Part shown: piece by piece, positions 1 to 9,400 of the stretch
Numbering within the stretch: position 1 is the first letter of the stretch
How the letters are laid out: every line of letters starts with the position of its first letter
NCBI GenBank assembly: GCA_013285945.1
Contig: JABDGP010000009.1
Coordinates: 1 to 62,268 of the forward strand
DNA from: Bacteroidota bacterium
Lineage (GTDB): Bacteria > Bacteroidota > Bacteroidia > Cytophagales > Cyclobacteriaceae
Length of the DNA stretch: 62,268 bases
Direction: 5' to 3'
Made by a program: the position numbers and the translations under genes
Notes under the pieces: model-generated
The model's input: only the letters and a program-made list of their open reading frames with translations
What the model was told of the DNA's origin: nothing
Databases searched by the model: none

Positions 1-1
1 G

Positions 2-166
2 CCTCTTGCTTTCTCAAGCGGTGCAGGCGCTGAGGCAAGAAAGACTATCGGCTGGACAGTGTTTGGCGGAATGCTTTCGGCGACCACGCTTGCAATTTTC
101 GTTGTTCCGGTCTTGTTCGTATTAATTACAAAAATTGCCAATAGAAAAAAATTAGCAGTTCAATAA
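2..166 (+). CDS. RND efflux transporter, C-terminal end (partial)
   Basis: The reading frame enters from outside the window and ends at a TAA, giving the last 54 residues of a protein. They contain the pattern SSGAGAEARKTIGW followed by VFGGMLSATTLAIFVVPVLF, which is the last transmembrane region of AcrB-type RND pumps (HAE family). The protein would be an inner-membrane proton-driven exporter working with a periplasmic adaptor and an outer-membrane channel. A second, complete RND system lies at 3720-9823 and is a separate locus. A strong terminator-like hairpin follows directly, so this is the last gene of its operon. The identity as an RND pump is fairly sure; the substrate cannot be told from the tail. 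Confidence 0.85.
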   Translation, partial: PLAFSSGAGAEARKTIGWTVFGGMLSATTLAIFVVPVLFVLITKIANRKKLAVQ

Positions 167-187
167 TTAAACTAAAATCACTTAGAG

Positions 188-220
188 AAAGAGGGCACTT
201 TTAACAGGTGTCCTCTTTTT
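188..220. terminator. Intrinsic terminator after the RND gene
   Basis: The arms 188-198 and 208-218 pair over 11 bp with one G-T wobble, the loop is nine bases, and a T run follows on the plus strand. It ends at the stop codon of the converging hydrolase gene, so it could serve both strands. Confidence 0.8.
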
Positions 221-999
221 CATTTTCGGGCATTCGAAAACATCCAGCTTAAGAAATCAGGTTCGGCAAAGGCATTGTCCCAACTATTGTGATTCACTCC
301 TGGGTACTCCGAATATTTTACCGAAGCTCCAATTGTCTTTAATTTCTCAACCATCTCTCGCGAATACTTCACATCGACCACTGCATCTACTGCTCCGTGA
401 AATACCCAGAAAGGAATTTTTACAACTCGTTTGTCATAACGTTTTACATCGCCACCACCACAAATAGGCATGGCGGCAGCAAACAGTTTTGGAAATTTAT
501 ATACAGCCTCGAATGTTCCCATCCCTCCCATCGAAAGGCCGGCGATATAAACTCTTTTCTTGTCAACGGCTTCTTCTTTAATTATTTTCTTTACAAGATC
601 AATGGTGCCTTGCAGGGGCGCTTTTAGTTCACGTGTGTAATTAAAATCGAAAACCAGCGGAGTCTTAGTCCTATCGACAGTTACGCTGCCCCAGGTGCTT
701 TCCGTAGCACACTGCGGAAACACAACTATGCAGGGAAATTTGCTTCTGGCTTCATCTGTGAGAAAGACCCTCGCTCCATGAGTCAGTTGTTTTTCGTTGT
801 CGTTTCCCCGTTCACCTGAGCCATGAAGAAAAAGTACAAGCGGATACTTCTTGTGCATGTCGTAATTCTCGGGGAAGAGAATCCGGTAAGGAACATTGCC
901 TTTGGGGCTTACAAATTCGTGTTTCTGATACAAGCTCAAGTCTTGCGCCACCGACATGCGACAGACAATCAAGAGAATGAAAAGGAGCATTTTTTTCAT
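220..999 (-). CDS. Secreted alpha/beta hydrolase (esterase / prolyl-oligopeptidase type)
   Basis: The protein has 259 residues if started at the ATG at 999, which begins MKKMLLFILLIV, a clear signal peptide ending near VAQ. An in-frame ATG at 1059 would put 20 residues before the signal peptide and overlap the upstream gene, so the internal start is preferred. The family signs are an oxyanion-type HGSGERG loop, the nucleophile elbow GLSMGG (Ser156), an Asp in HGAVDAVV (about residue 205) and a His in GVNHNSW (about 247), which together form a plausible Ser-Asp-His triad. This matches periplasmic PHB-depolymerase or esterase-like hydrolases of Bacteroidota. It lies 34 nt downstream of another alpha/beta hydrolase on the same strand and may be cotranscribed. 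The substrate is unknown. Confidence 0.8.
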   Translation of the reverse strand: MKKMLLFILLIVCRMSVAQDLSLYQKHEFVSPKGNVPYRILFPENYDMHKKYPLVLFLHGSGERGNDNEKQLTHGARVFLTDEARSKFPCIVVFPQCATESTWGSVTVDRTKTPLVFDFNYTRELKAPLQGTIDLVKKIIKEEAVDKKRVYIAGLSMGGMGTFEAVYKFPKLFAAAMPICGGGDVKRYDKRVVKIPFWVFHGAVDAVVDVKYSREMVEKLKTIGASVKYSEYPGVNHNSWDNAFAEPDFLSWMFSNARK

Positions 1000-1033
1000 A
1001 GCTGGTCTTTTGTTAGGTACAAATTTGAGTAGA

Positions 1034-1834
1034 TCAACCACTAACATGAATAAATTCAAGTGCCTTGTCGATCAAATTATTATGACTGGTTTCTATAATG
1101 TGAACTTGGTTTTGTTCAATATGTTTAGTTAAGGATTCTAAATCTTGTAAAGGAATAATCTTGTCATTTCGGCTAGCGATGACGATCAAAGTAATCTTAT
1201 TGGTCTTAGTCAAGGATATTATCTCGTTCATATCGAATTTAAGGTGACGAAAATAAACCCAAGAGCCATAAACACGATTTCTTTTTTCTTCCGTATCCAT
1301 TTGAGATTGCACAAAGGGAAGCAGTCTACTATCAGTCATCCTGAGAAACTTCACCATTTTCAACAATGCATTTAGTCTGTCGGGCTTGAGCACCATACTT
1401 TTAAATAGCGCTCGCATTGGTGCAGAACCCGTTGCCAGCGAATACCAAAAATTGACTCTGACTCCGTCGGGTGCAAGCAGCGTTACTTTTGTTACGCGGT
1501 CGGGAAATAATTCCAAAATCGCCAAAACGAACTTTGCGCCAATACTAAAGCCGGCTAGTTCGAAACGATCTATTTTTTCCTGTTTAAAGAATCGGGCCAT
1601 TATTTCCCTGCAGTCTTCTTTTTCAAAAGGCCGGTCGGTTGCCCATATACTCGATCCATGGAAGAACAAATCAAAAGAGAAAACAGTGTACTCCCTTCTC
1701 AAAGGCTCGAACCACGGTTGGAATGCGAGATGATCCTGCCCGAAACCATGGAAAAGCAAAATGGCTTTAGGTCCATTCCATTCTTTATAATAAGAAAGGT
1801 TGTTGTTGAGATAGGAGATTTTACCAGCGATCAT
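1034..1834 (-). CDS. Alpha/beta-fold hydrolase, cytoplasmic
   Basis: The protein has 266 residues and no signal peptide. The oxyanion segment HGFGQDH starts at residue 29, the nucleophile elbow is GFSIG with Ser97, and the likely triad partners are Asp224 (SRNDKIIP) and His251 (ETSHNN). This is the standard alpha/beta hydrolase order with a cap inserted between about residues 130 and 200. The fold includes esterases, lipases and C-C bond hydrolases, and nothing in the sequence fixes the substrate. It probably forms a two-gene unit with the secreted hydrolase downstream and is divergent from the ECF sigma gene at 1964. Confidence 0.75.
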   Translation of the reverse strand: MIAGKISYLNNNLSYYKEWNGPKAILLFHGFGQDHLAFQPWFEPLRREYTVFSFDLFFHGSSIWATDRPFEKEDCREIMARFFKQEKIDRFELAGFSIGAKFVLAILELFPDRVTKVTLLAPDGVRVNFWYSLATGSAPMRALFKSMVLKPDRLNALLKMVKFLRMTDSRLLPFVQSQMDTEEKRNRVYGSWVYFRHLKFDMNEIISLTKTNKITLIVIASRNDKIIPLQDLESLTKHIEQNQVHIIETSHNNLIDKALEFIHVSG

Positions 1835-1963
1835 CGGTTAATCAGGGTCAGAGCAATTTATAGAGATTCATCCAATACTGTTCATTTCAATAGAATGATC
1901 AACTTTACAGAAATTTAGATTCTTTTTAAAATAATTCTGCTCACTGCCCGTCTCTACAATCAA

Positions 1964-2539
1964 ATGAGCGGACGAATGGACTTAGCGATGTCACAAGTAC
2001 AGCAAAACACATTCCTGAAGGAAAAGGACAAGTTGCTTGGATTTATCCGGAGCCGCGTGTCATCGGTGGAAGAGGCGGAAGATATCCTTCAGGATGTGTT
2101 TTACCAATTTGTGGCAGGCTTTGAGGCAATTGAATCGATCGACCGGGCCACGTCATGGCTTTACAGCGTAGCGCGAAATAAAATAATTGATCGCTACAGG
2201 CGAGATGCCGTGCGACCGCAGCGTGCTGATTTTGAATTAATATCCGGAAAGGATGATGAAACTCCACTGACGCTGCAAGAGATTTTGCCTGACTTGGGCA
2301 GTAGTCCCGAGTCGACATTATTGCGCGAAGCTATTTGGGATGAAATCACCGACGCACTTGCAGAGTTGCCTGCCGACCAGCGTGAAATATTTATTCTTAA
2401 TGAAATTCAAGAAAAAGGTTTTCGTGAGATCGCCGAAGAGACCGGGGTTTCCATTAACACTTTGCTTTCGCGGAAGCGGTACGCAATCCAATCATTAAGA
2501 AAACGATTACAGAAATTTTACGATGATGTGACTAGTTGA
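1964..2539 (+). CDS. ECF-type RNA polymerase sigma factor
   Basis: The protein has 191 residues. Region 2 is recognisable in the segment with VEEAEDILQDVFYQF, which binds core polymerase and the -10 element, followed by WLYSVARNKIIDRYRR. Region 4 is the C-terminal helix-turn-helix around LPADQREIFILNEIQ and ETGVSINTLLSRKRYA, which reads the -35 element. There is no sigma-3 domain, as expected for extracytoplasmic-function sigma factors. In-frame ATG codons at 1976 and 1988 are alternative starts. The next gene codes for a small membrane protein rather than a recognisable zinc anti-sigma factor, so control may run through that partner. Confidence 0.9.
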   Translation: MSGRMDLAMSQVQQNTFLKEKDKLLGFIRSRVSSVEEAEDILQDVFYQFVAGFEAIESIDRATSWLYSVARNKIIDRYRRDAVRPQRADFELISGKDDETPLTLQEILPDLGSSPESTLLREAIWDEITDALAELPADQREIFILNEIQEKGFREIAEETGVSINTLLSRKRYAIQSLRKRLQKFYDDVTS

Positions 2540-2604
2540 TTTAGAACTATTGACTACTGACCATTAACTACTGATTATTAACGAATAACTATAACATTAA
2601 CAAT

Positions 2605-2955
2605 ATGAAAAGGGGAAACTGGATTGTGAAGATTGCGGCCTTTGTACTTGTAGCGATTGCGCTCATGGGCCTTGTGACTATGCTTTTATGGAACTGGCTT
2701 GTGCCTGATTTATTTCATGGCCCCGAACTTACGTTCTGGCAGGCGCTTGGCCTTCTGGCATTGACCAAAATTTTGTTCTGGACTTTCGGCAAAAAGCATC
2801 AAGGCCATGGCGGTCATTGGAGGCCATACTGGAAAGACAAATGGAACAATATGAACCCGGAAGACCGTGAGCGGTTTAAGCAAAAGATGAAGGACAAATG
2901 GTGCAACTGGGGCGAAAGCACTTCAACCAAAGATTCTGGCACTTCAATCGATTGA
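2605..2955 (+). CDS. Small two-pass membrane protein next to the ECF sigma gene
   Basis: The protein has 116 residues. Hydrophobic stretches at about residues 8-32 and 43-60 are likely membrane helices, and a His/Gly-rich linker (HQGHGGHW) and a charged, Trp-rich cytoplasmic tail (NPEDRERFKQKMKDKW) follow. I do not recognise a named family. It lies 65 nt after an ECF sigma factor in the same direction, a position often taken by anti-sigma factors or sigma targets. It lacks the usual HxxxCxxC zinc motif, so an anti-sigma role is only inferred from position. The His-rich linker could bind metal. Confidence 0.6.
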   Translation: MKRGNWIVKIAAFVLVAIALMGLVTMLLWNWLVPDLFHGPELTFWQALGLLALTKILFWTFGKKHQGHGGHWRPYWKDKWNNMNPEDRERFKQKMKDKWCNWGESTSTKDSGTSID

Positions 2956-3029
2956 AGCGCATTTCGGAGAAGAAATAGCAAAATAATTTGTCAAAAACGC
3001 CAACCATTGACTAAAAAAGGCGTTACAGG

Positions 3030-3071
3030 AAACTACGGAAACTTTTAAAATGAATTAAGTTTCCGTAGTTT
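3030..3071. promoter_or_regulatory. Palindromic operator for the TetR regulator
   Basis: Two perfect 15-bp arms, AAACTACGGAAACTT at 3030-3044 and its complement at 3057-3071, flank a 12-bp AT-rich spacer. The site ends 10 bp before the TetR start codon. The right arm overlaps a Bacteroidota -7 box (TAGTTTTG, 3066-3073), so a bound repressor would cover the promoter. Autoregulation is inferred from this arrangement. Confidence 0.75.
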
Positions 3072-3073
3072 TG
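3066..3073 (+). promoter_or_regulatory. -7 promoter box (TAnnTTTG) of the efflux operon
   Basis: TAGTTTTG matches the Bacteroidota primary-sigma -7 consensus TAnnTTTG. A convincing -33 TTTG is not present (the closest is TTTT at 3043-3046). The predicted transcript would begin only a few bases before the ATG at 3082, giving a nearly leaderless mRNA. Confidence 0.5.
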
Positions 3074-3081
3074 TGTCCACT

Positions 3082-3723
3082 ATGGAAGAATTAGACACCA
3101 AAGAGAAGATTTTGAAAGGGGCTGAGGCTCTTTTTACAAAATTCGGAATACGCAGCATTTCAATGGACGACATAGCGCACCACTTGTCTGTATCAAAGAA
3201 AACGCTGTACCAGCATTTTGCCGACAAAGACGAACTAGTGACCATGGTAATGCAAGCGCACATGGAATATCAGAAGAAAGTTTACGAGACTATTACGGAG
3301 CAATCTGAAAATGCGATCGACGAATTGCACAAAATAGGTGATTGTGTACGCAAGCATGTAGCTGAAAGTAATCCTTCTCTTCTGTTTGATATTCAGAAGT
3401 TTCATTCCAAAGCATGGAACGTTTGGGTGGACTTCAAAAATAGATACATCCGGTGCTCGGTGGCCCGCAACATTGAACAGGGAATCAAAGAAGGTTACTT
3501 CAGATCAGACATCAATGTTGAAATCTTTGCCTTGTTCCGGCTGGCTACTATAGAAATTGTACATGACGAAAAAATATTCCCGAAGGACAAATTCAATATG
3601 ACGGAGGTACACTCGCAGACATTTGAACATTTCGTTTACGGGCTGTGTACCGAAAAGGGAAAAAAGTTATATCAGAAATACAAAGAACACAACCAACAAC
3701 CACACTTAAATTCAGTTTTATGA
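3082..3723 (+). CDS. TetR/AcrR-family transcriptional repressor of the efflux operon
   Basis: The protein has 213 residues from the ATG at 3082. A GTG at 3073 is in frame but lies inside the -7 box, so the ATG is preferred. The N-terminal DNA-binding domain (about residues 8-55) shows the TetR pattern with SISMDDIAHHLSVS, then KKTLYQHFADKDEL. The C-terminal two-thirds is the helical ligand and dimer domain, rich in aromatic residues. The stop codon overlaps the ATG of the TolC-like gene (ATGA), so regulator and pump are translationally coupled. A palindrome immediately upstream is its likely operator. The natural inducer is unknown; TetR proteins in this position normally sense a substrate of the pump. 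Confidence 0.9.
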   Translation: MEELDTKEKILKGAEALFTKFGIRSISMDDIAHHLSVSKKTLYQHFADKDELVTMVMQAHMEYQKKVYETITEQSENAIDELHKIGDCVRKHVAESNPSLLFDIQKFHSKAWNVWVDFKNRYIRCSVARNIEQGIKEGYFRSDINVEIFALFRLATIEIVHDEKIFPKDKFNMTEVHSQTFEHFVYGLCTEKGKKLYQKYKEHNQQPHLNSVL

Positions 3724-5219
3724 AGTCAGTTTACAAGTTATTACTAGTCGTTCCCTGCTGGATGTTTGCAATGCAATCAGCAAAGGCACAGTCTCTGCAG
3801 AACACTCAAGGTCAGTCGTTCACATTGCAACAATGTATTGATTATGCTTTAGAAAACTCGATTGCTGCACAAAATTCGATCCTTGATCAAAAAATTGCGA
3901 CAGCAAGAGTTAAGGAGACTGTAGGTTTGGGTTTGCCTCAAATCAATGGAAATGTTTCGTTGACAAGCAACCCCATACTGCGCAGGTTTTTCGGACAGGT
4001 TCAAACCTTACAGGGTTTTGGCGGAGTTGATACCAAAACCCAGCAACCATTACTTCAAATTCCACATGCAAACGCAACAGATGTGGCGTCAGAGCAAAGT
4101 TTTTTCACATTGAAAAATAGCGGTGATGCTGGCCTTTCTGTTAATCAATTGATTTTTAACGGTTCCTATATTGTTGGACTGCAGGCTGCGCGGACATTTC
4201 AGGAAGTGGCAGTTAAAACAACCAATCAAACCAAGGAACAGATTATTCAATTAGTCACTAAAGCATATTATGCGGTTTTAATAAATAAAGAAAGAACTCA
4301 ATTATTTACAAGCAATATTGGGCGGGTTGATTCACTTCTGAAAAATACCACCGCATTAAATAAAAATGGGTTTGCTGAAAGCATTGATGTAGACAGGATT
4401 CAGGTAACGTTGAACAATCTTATTGTAGAGCGCGACAAGTTTTTGAATATGGATGAACTGAGCCTTGCTCTGCTTAAGTTTCAAATGAACTATCCTCAGG
4501 ATCAGCCCATCAATGTACTTGGAAGTATTCAGGACATGCAAGTAGCTGACTTGACAGATTATCCGAAGGATTGGGACTATAAAATCCGTCCGGATTACAA
4601 AGTTCTGGAAGCAAACAAGAGGCTTCAGGAATTGAATCTAAAAAATCAATATGCCAGCGCATTACCAGTTATTTCTGCTAACGCAAGTACAGGCATCTAT
4701 ACTCAAGCCGCAACTTTTGGTGGGCTATTTCGAAACAATACAACAGACGTCTCTGGAGCTACTCTTAATGGAGTTCCTGCTCAAGGGCTCGGTGGCAATA
4801 ATTGGTACAACTATCAAACTGTAGGTGTCACTATGAATATGCCCATTTTCACTGGTTTTCAAAGGTCATACAGAATTCAACAGGAAAAACTGAAGTTAAA
4901 TAAAATCGAAAACAACTTTAAGAGCTTGAAGCAGGGAATAGATCTTGAAGTTAAGCAGTCATCGATCAGTTTTGATAATGCTGTAAAAACATTGACCTCT
5001 CAAAAACAAAACATGGAACTCGCAAGCAAGGTTGCCAGAGTAACCAAAATTAAATATGAGCAGGGAATTGGGTCTAATCTCGAGGTAGTCGATGCCGAAA
5101 ATAGCCTCCGTCAGTCTCAGACCAATTACTATGGTGCTCTTTTTGATGCAATGGTTGCCAAAGTAGATTTGGATAAAGCCTACGGGCAGCTTTTGCCTAT
5201 GTACACAACAAAAAATTAA
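3720..5219 (+). CDS. TolC-family outer-membrane efflux channel
   Basis: The protein has 499 residues, with the start placed at the ATG overlapping the TetR stop, where a signal peptide begins (MKSVYKLLLVVP to about AKA). An upstream in-frame ATG at 3645 lies inside the TetR gene and would spoil the signal peptide. The N-terminal block FTLQQCIDYALENS is the hallmark of the outer membrane efflux protein family, and the sequence shows the expected two-fold repeat of long helices (around ALLKFQMNYP and again near the C-terminus, ENSLRQSQTNYYGALFDAMVAK). It would form a trimeric barrel and tunnel in the outer membrane and receive substrates from the adaptor and pump encoded next. Confidence 0.92.
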   Translation: MKSVYKLLLVVPCWMFAMQSAKAQSLQNTQGQSFTLQQCIDYALENSIAAQNSILDQKIATARVKETVGLGLPQINGNVSLTSNPILRRFFGQVQTLQGFGGVDTKTQQPLLQIPHANATDVASEQSFFTLKNSGDAGLSVNQLIFNGSYIVGLQAARTFQEVAVKTTNQTKEQIIQLVTKAYYAVLINKERTQLFTSNIGRVDSLLKNTTALNKNGFAESIDVDRIQVTLNNLIVERDKFLNMDELSLALLKFQMNYPQDQPINVLGSIQDMQVADLTDYPKDWDYKIRPDYKVLEANKRLQELNLKNQYASALPVISANASTGIYTQAATFGGLFRNNTTDVSGATLNGVPAQGLGGNNWYNYQTVGVTMNMPIFTGFQRSYRIQQEKLKLNKIENNFKSLKQGIDLEVKQSSISFDNAVKTLTSQKQNMELASKVARVTKIKYEQGIGSNLEVVDAENSLRQSQTNYYGALFDAMVAKVDLDKAYGQLLPMYTTKN

Positions 5220-5241
5220 ACAATCCCAACGATAACTATAC

Positions 5242-6375
5242 ATGAAATCAATACTCAACATCCGAAACACAAGTGCTGTAATTTTAGTGGCCATATTCGC
5301 CGCGTGCAGCAGTAAGCCTGAAAGTAAAACCACCCAGCTTGAAACAATGAAAAAAGAGCAAGCTGAGCTCTCAAGGAAAATTGAAAGCCTCGAAAAAGAA
5401 GTGGCCAAAGAAAATCCCGGAGCTGTAAAAAAAGAAAAGATGAAAGACGTGAACGTGGTTAGCCTTACTTCCCGCTCCTTCGATCATTACATACAAACTC
5501 AGGGCAGCATTGTAGCCATTGACAATATTCAAATGAGTGCCAAGAGTGCTGGCGTAGTAACATTTGTTTACACCCGCGAAGGTGAATCTGTTGGCCAGGG
5601 GCAGATCATGGCGCAAATCGACAACTCCTTGATTGCTCGTGGTATTGATGAATTGAAGGCAAACCTCAGTCTTGCTAACACCGTTTATGAACGTCAGAAG
5701 AATCTTTGGGAGCAGAAAATCGGAACTGAAATCCAATATCTGCAAGCGAAAAATAGCAAGGAAAGCCTCGAACGTAGATTAGCAACTTTGCAAGAGCAAA
5801 ATGAGATGACTAAAATTAAGGCTCCGATCAGTGGAACTATTGACGCAGTAAATATTAAAGTAGGTGAAAACGTAGCTCCGGGAATGCCGGTGTTCCGTCT
5901 GGTAAACACTAACAATCTGAAAGCCTCGGCCGCAATTTCAGAAGCTTTTGTTACCAATGTGCAAAAGGGTAATAAAGCCATTGTTACATTCCCTGACCTT
6001 GACAAGACCATAACTGCAAACGTTTCTTTTGTCGGGCGCAGCATCGATCCTCTTACTCGCTCATTCCCATTGGAAATAAAACTTCCTTCCGCTCAATTCC
6101 TTCGCCCTAACATGACCGCTGTTCTCCGAATTGTTTTCCGCACTGAGCCAAATGCACTTTGTGTACCGGTGAATGTAGTTCAAGAAATTAATGGTGAGAA
6201 AGTAGTTTACACAGCTGAATCAGACGGGAACAAGCTGGTAGCTCGCAAACACGTGGTTGAGGTGGATGGCGTTTATGGAAGCACCGCTCAAATCAAGAAA
6301 GGTTTGAAAATCGGTGATCAGATAATCACTGTCGGCTATCAGGGATTGAGCGATGGTGAGCTAATCAAATTGTAG
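5242..6375 (+). CDS. RND efflux periplasmic adaptor lipoprotein (membrane fusion protein)
   Basis: The protein has 377 residues. A lipoprotein signal ends in FAAC, giving acylation at Cys22. A short coiled coil follows directly (about residues 34-60, with MKKEQAELSRKIESLEKEV). A biotinyl-lipoyl-like half sits around VVTFVYTREGESVGQGQ, then an alpha-hairpin, the second lipoyl half around KAPISGTIDAVNIKVGENV, a beta-barrel and a membrane-proximal domain. This order is that of AcrA/MexA-type adaptors. The extra N-terminal coiled coil, placed between the lipid anchor and the first lipoyl half, is seen in many Bacteroidota adaptors. The gene lies 22 nt after the TolC-like gene and 43 nt before the pump. 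Confidence 0.92.
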   Translation: MKSILNIRNTSAVILVAIFAACSSKPESKTTQLETMKKEQAELSRKIESLEKEVAKENPGAVKKEKMKDVNVVSLTSRSFDHYIQTQGSIVAIDNIQMSAKSAGVVTFVYTREGESVGQGQIMAQIDNSLIARGIDELKANLSLANTVYERQKNLWEQKIGTEIQYLQAKNSKESLERRLATLQEQNEMTKIKAPISGTIDAVNIKVGENVAPGMPVFRLVNTNNLKASAAISEAFVTNVQKGNKAIVTFPDLDKTITANVSFVGRSIDPLTRSFPLEIKLPSAQFLRPNMTAVLRIVFRTEPNALCVPVNVVQEINGEKVVYTAESDGNKLVARKHVVEVDGVYGSTAQIKKGLKIGDQIITVGYQGLSDGELIKL

Positions 6376-6418
6376 TCTATAAATAAATGATAACGATTAA
6401 TCTATAAACGTCATCAAG

Positions 6419-9400
6419 ATGAAAGACATCGAAAAAGAATTTAAACCCACAAGTTGGGCCATCGACAATAAAGTGGCTATTTATGTAGCCGCTGTTATTA
6501 TCACTATCGCAGGGATCGTTACCTTCAACACCCTGCCGAAAGAAAGCTTCCCTGAAGTTGTGTTCCCACAGATTTATGTCTCTACTCCATATCCTGGCGC
6601 AGGCCCGAAAGACATTGAGAATCTGATCACCAAACAGTTGGAGAAACAGATGAAGTCAATCTCCGGTGTTAAGAAAATTACAAGTAACTCCGTGCAGGAT
6701 TTCTCTAATGTGATCATTGAGTTTAGAACTGATGTCTCCATACCCGAAGCAAAACGCGAAGTAAAAGATGCCGTGGATCGTGCCAAACCAGATCTCCCTA
6801 AAGATTTGCCAGACGATCCACAGGTTATTGACATCGACATTTCTGAATTTCCAATCATGTTCGTCAATCTCTCCGGTGATTATGATTTAAAGACACTGAA
6901 GCGCTATGCCGAATTAATGCAAGACAGAATTGAAACACTGAAGCAGATTCGCAGGGCTGATATTGTTGGGGCACTTGACCGTGAAATTCAAATCAATGTT
7001 GACTTGTACAAAGCAGCACTCGCCGGGGTAAGCATGAACGACATATTTACTTCAATTTCTGCTGAGAATGTGATTGTTCCAGGAGGCCAGCTTTCTGTAG
7101 GTGGAATGAAACGTTCACTTAGTGTACGCGGCGAATATTCCAGCGCAGAACAAATGGCAAATACTGTAATAGGATCTATCCGTGGAGGAAAAGTCTACCT
7201 GAAAGATATCGCAGAAGTGGTAGATACTCATAAGGAACAGGAAAGCTTTGCCCGTTTGGACAAAAAGAATGTGGTGACGCTGAATATTGTAAAGCGCAGT
7301 GGAGAAAACCTCATTCTCGCATCAGACGAAATCAACAAAATCATTGATGAATACAAAGCCAATGTTTTGCCGGAGGGTTTGGATGTAACAATTACAGCTG
7401 ATCAGTCCGAGAATACACGCACAACTATTGATGATCTTATCAATACCATTATCATCGGGTTTATACTGGTGACAATTATTTTGATGTTTTTCATGGGGGC
7501 GACAAATGCAATTTTTGTTGGCTTGTCTGTTCCACTTTCTAGCTTCATCGCTTTCTTGTTTTTCGGGCCTATTGGTTTTACGCTGAATATGATGACGCTG
7601 TTCTCATTTCTGCTTGCACTGGGCATTGTGGTAGATGATGCAATTGTGGTGATTGAAAACACCCATCGCGTGTTTGACAATGGCAAAGTACCAATTCGCA
7701 AAGCTGCAAAGATTGCGGCAGGTGAAGTTTTTCTTCCGGTATTCTCAGGCACAATGGTTGTATTGGCACCGTTCGTTCCCTTGGCATTCTGGCCAGGAGT
7801 CATTGGTAAGTTCATGATGTACCTTCCTATCACCTTGATTATCGCATTGCTTGCTTCGCTGGTGGTTGCTTATATTTTCAACCCTGTGTTTGCCGCGGAT
7901 TTCATGCACCCCCATACAGACCATGATGACGAGCACAAACCAAAATTTTCGAAAGGATTTAAAATATCTGCGGTTGGCTTTGGAGCATTTGCATTGGTGT
8001 CGTATATCATCGGTGCTATAGGATTAGGAAACTTTGCCATAACCATATTCCTGGTATATGCGCTTCACCATTTCTTCATCGAAAGTGTAATCAAAAAATT
8101 TCAAACCAAGGCTTGGCCCGCAGTTCAGGCGGGTTACAAAAGAATGGTAACCTGGTGCTTACATCGTTTCAGGCCATTGTGGATTGTGGCAGGCGTGATC
8201 TTACTTTTCTTTTTCTCTATTGTATTTACAGCCATACGTAAACCTCCGGTTGTATTTTTCCCTAAAGGAGATCCTAATTTTGTTTACACCTACATACGTA
8301 TGCCAATCGGAACAGATCAGCGAGTGACTGATTCAGTTACCAATGTGGTGGAAAATAAGATCATGGCCGTTTTAGGAAAGGACAATCCGATAGTAGAGTC
8401 AGTAATTTCTAATGTTGCCATCGGCGCATCTGAAGATCAGACTCAAAGTGGTGTAAGTCCGCACTTGGGAAAAGTAGGCGTAGCATTTGTAAAGTATGCT
8501 CTGCGCCATGGCCAATCAACTGCTGTTTTCATGGATAAAATCCGTGAGGCTACCAAAGGTATTGTGGGTGCTGAGATTTCTGTGGATCAGGAACAAGGTG
8601 GCCCTCCTACCGGCAAAGCCATAAACATTGAGATTGCTGCCGATGACTTTGATGTATTGGTAAATGCAGGAACGAAACTAAATCGTTACCTCGATTCTTT
8701 ACAGATTCCCGGTGTGGAGGAGTTGAAGTCAGATTTCCAGAGCGACAAACCTGAGATTGTAATTTCAATCGACCGCGAAAAATCGAATCGTGAAGGAATC
8801 TCAACTACTGATATTGGGCGTGCGCTGGGTACGGCAGTTTTTGGTGTGGAGGTTTCAAGGTTCCGCGATGAAAACGATGATTATCCAATCCAACTCAGAA
8901 TACTCGAACGTCAACGCAACGATGCAAATACCTTGTTGAGTTTACCAATTATTTTCCGCGACATGGCACATGGAGGCCTGGTACGACAAGTACCACTTTC
9001 ATCCGTTGCTACTGTCGAATATTCAAATAGCTACGCGGGGATCAAACGAATCAACCAGAAGCGCGTAATCACTTTGCAGTCAAATGTGCTTGGCGGATTC
9101 AATGAGAATGAGGTGGTTGCCCAAATTACTGAAAAAATAAAATCGTTCCCTGTAAGTGATGAGGTCTCTATTAAAATGACAGGTGCTCAGGAAGACCAGG
9201 CAGAAACATCAAGTTTTCTATTACTTGCTTTCGCTTTAGCATTCGGAATGATATTTATGATCCTGGTTCTTCAATTCAACTCGGTAAGCAAACCCCTGAT
9301 TATTATATCCGAAATCGGTTTTAGTTTCATTGGCGTTCTTATAGGTTTCTCTTTCTTCAAAATGGAAATTTCAATTGTTATGACGGGTATCGGTGTCATG

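Noticed and set aside
7402-7833. 143-codon open frame antisense to the RND pump
   Set aside because: It mirrors the membrane segments of the pump and has no family signs.
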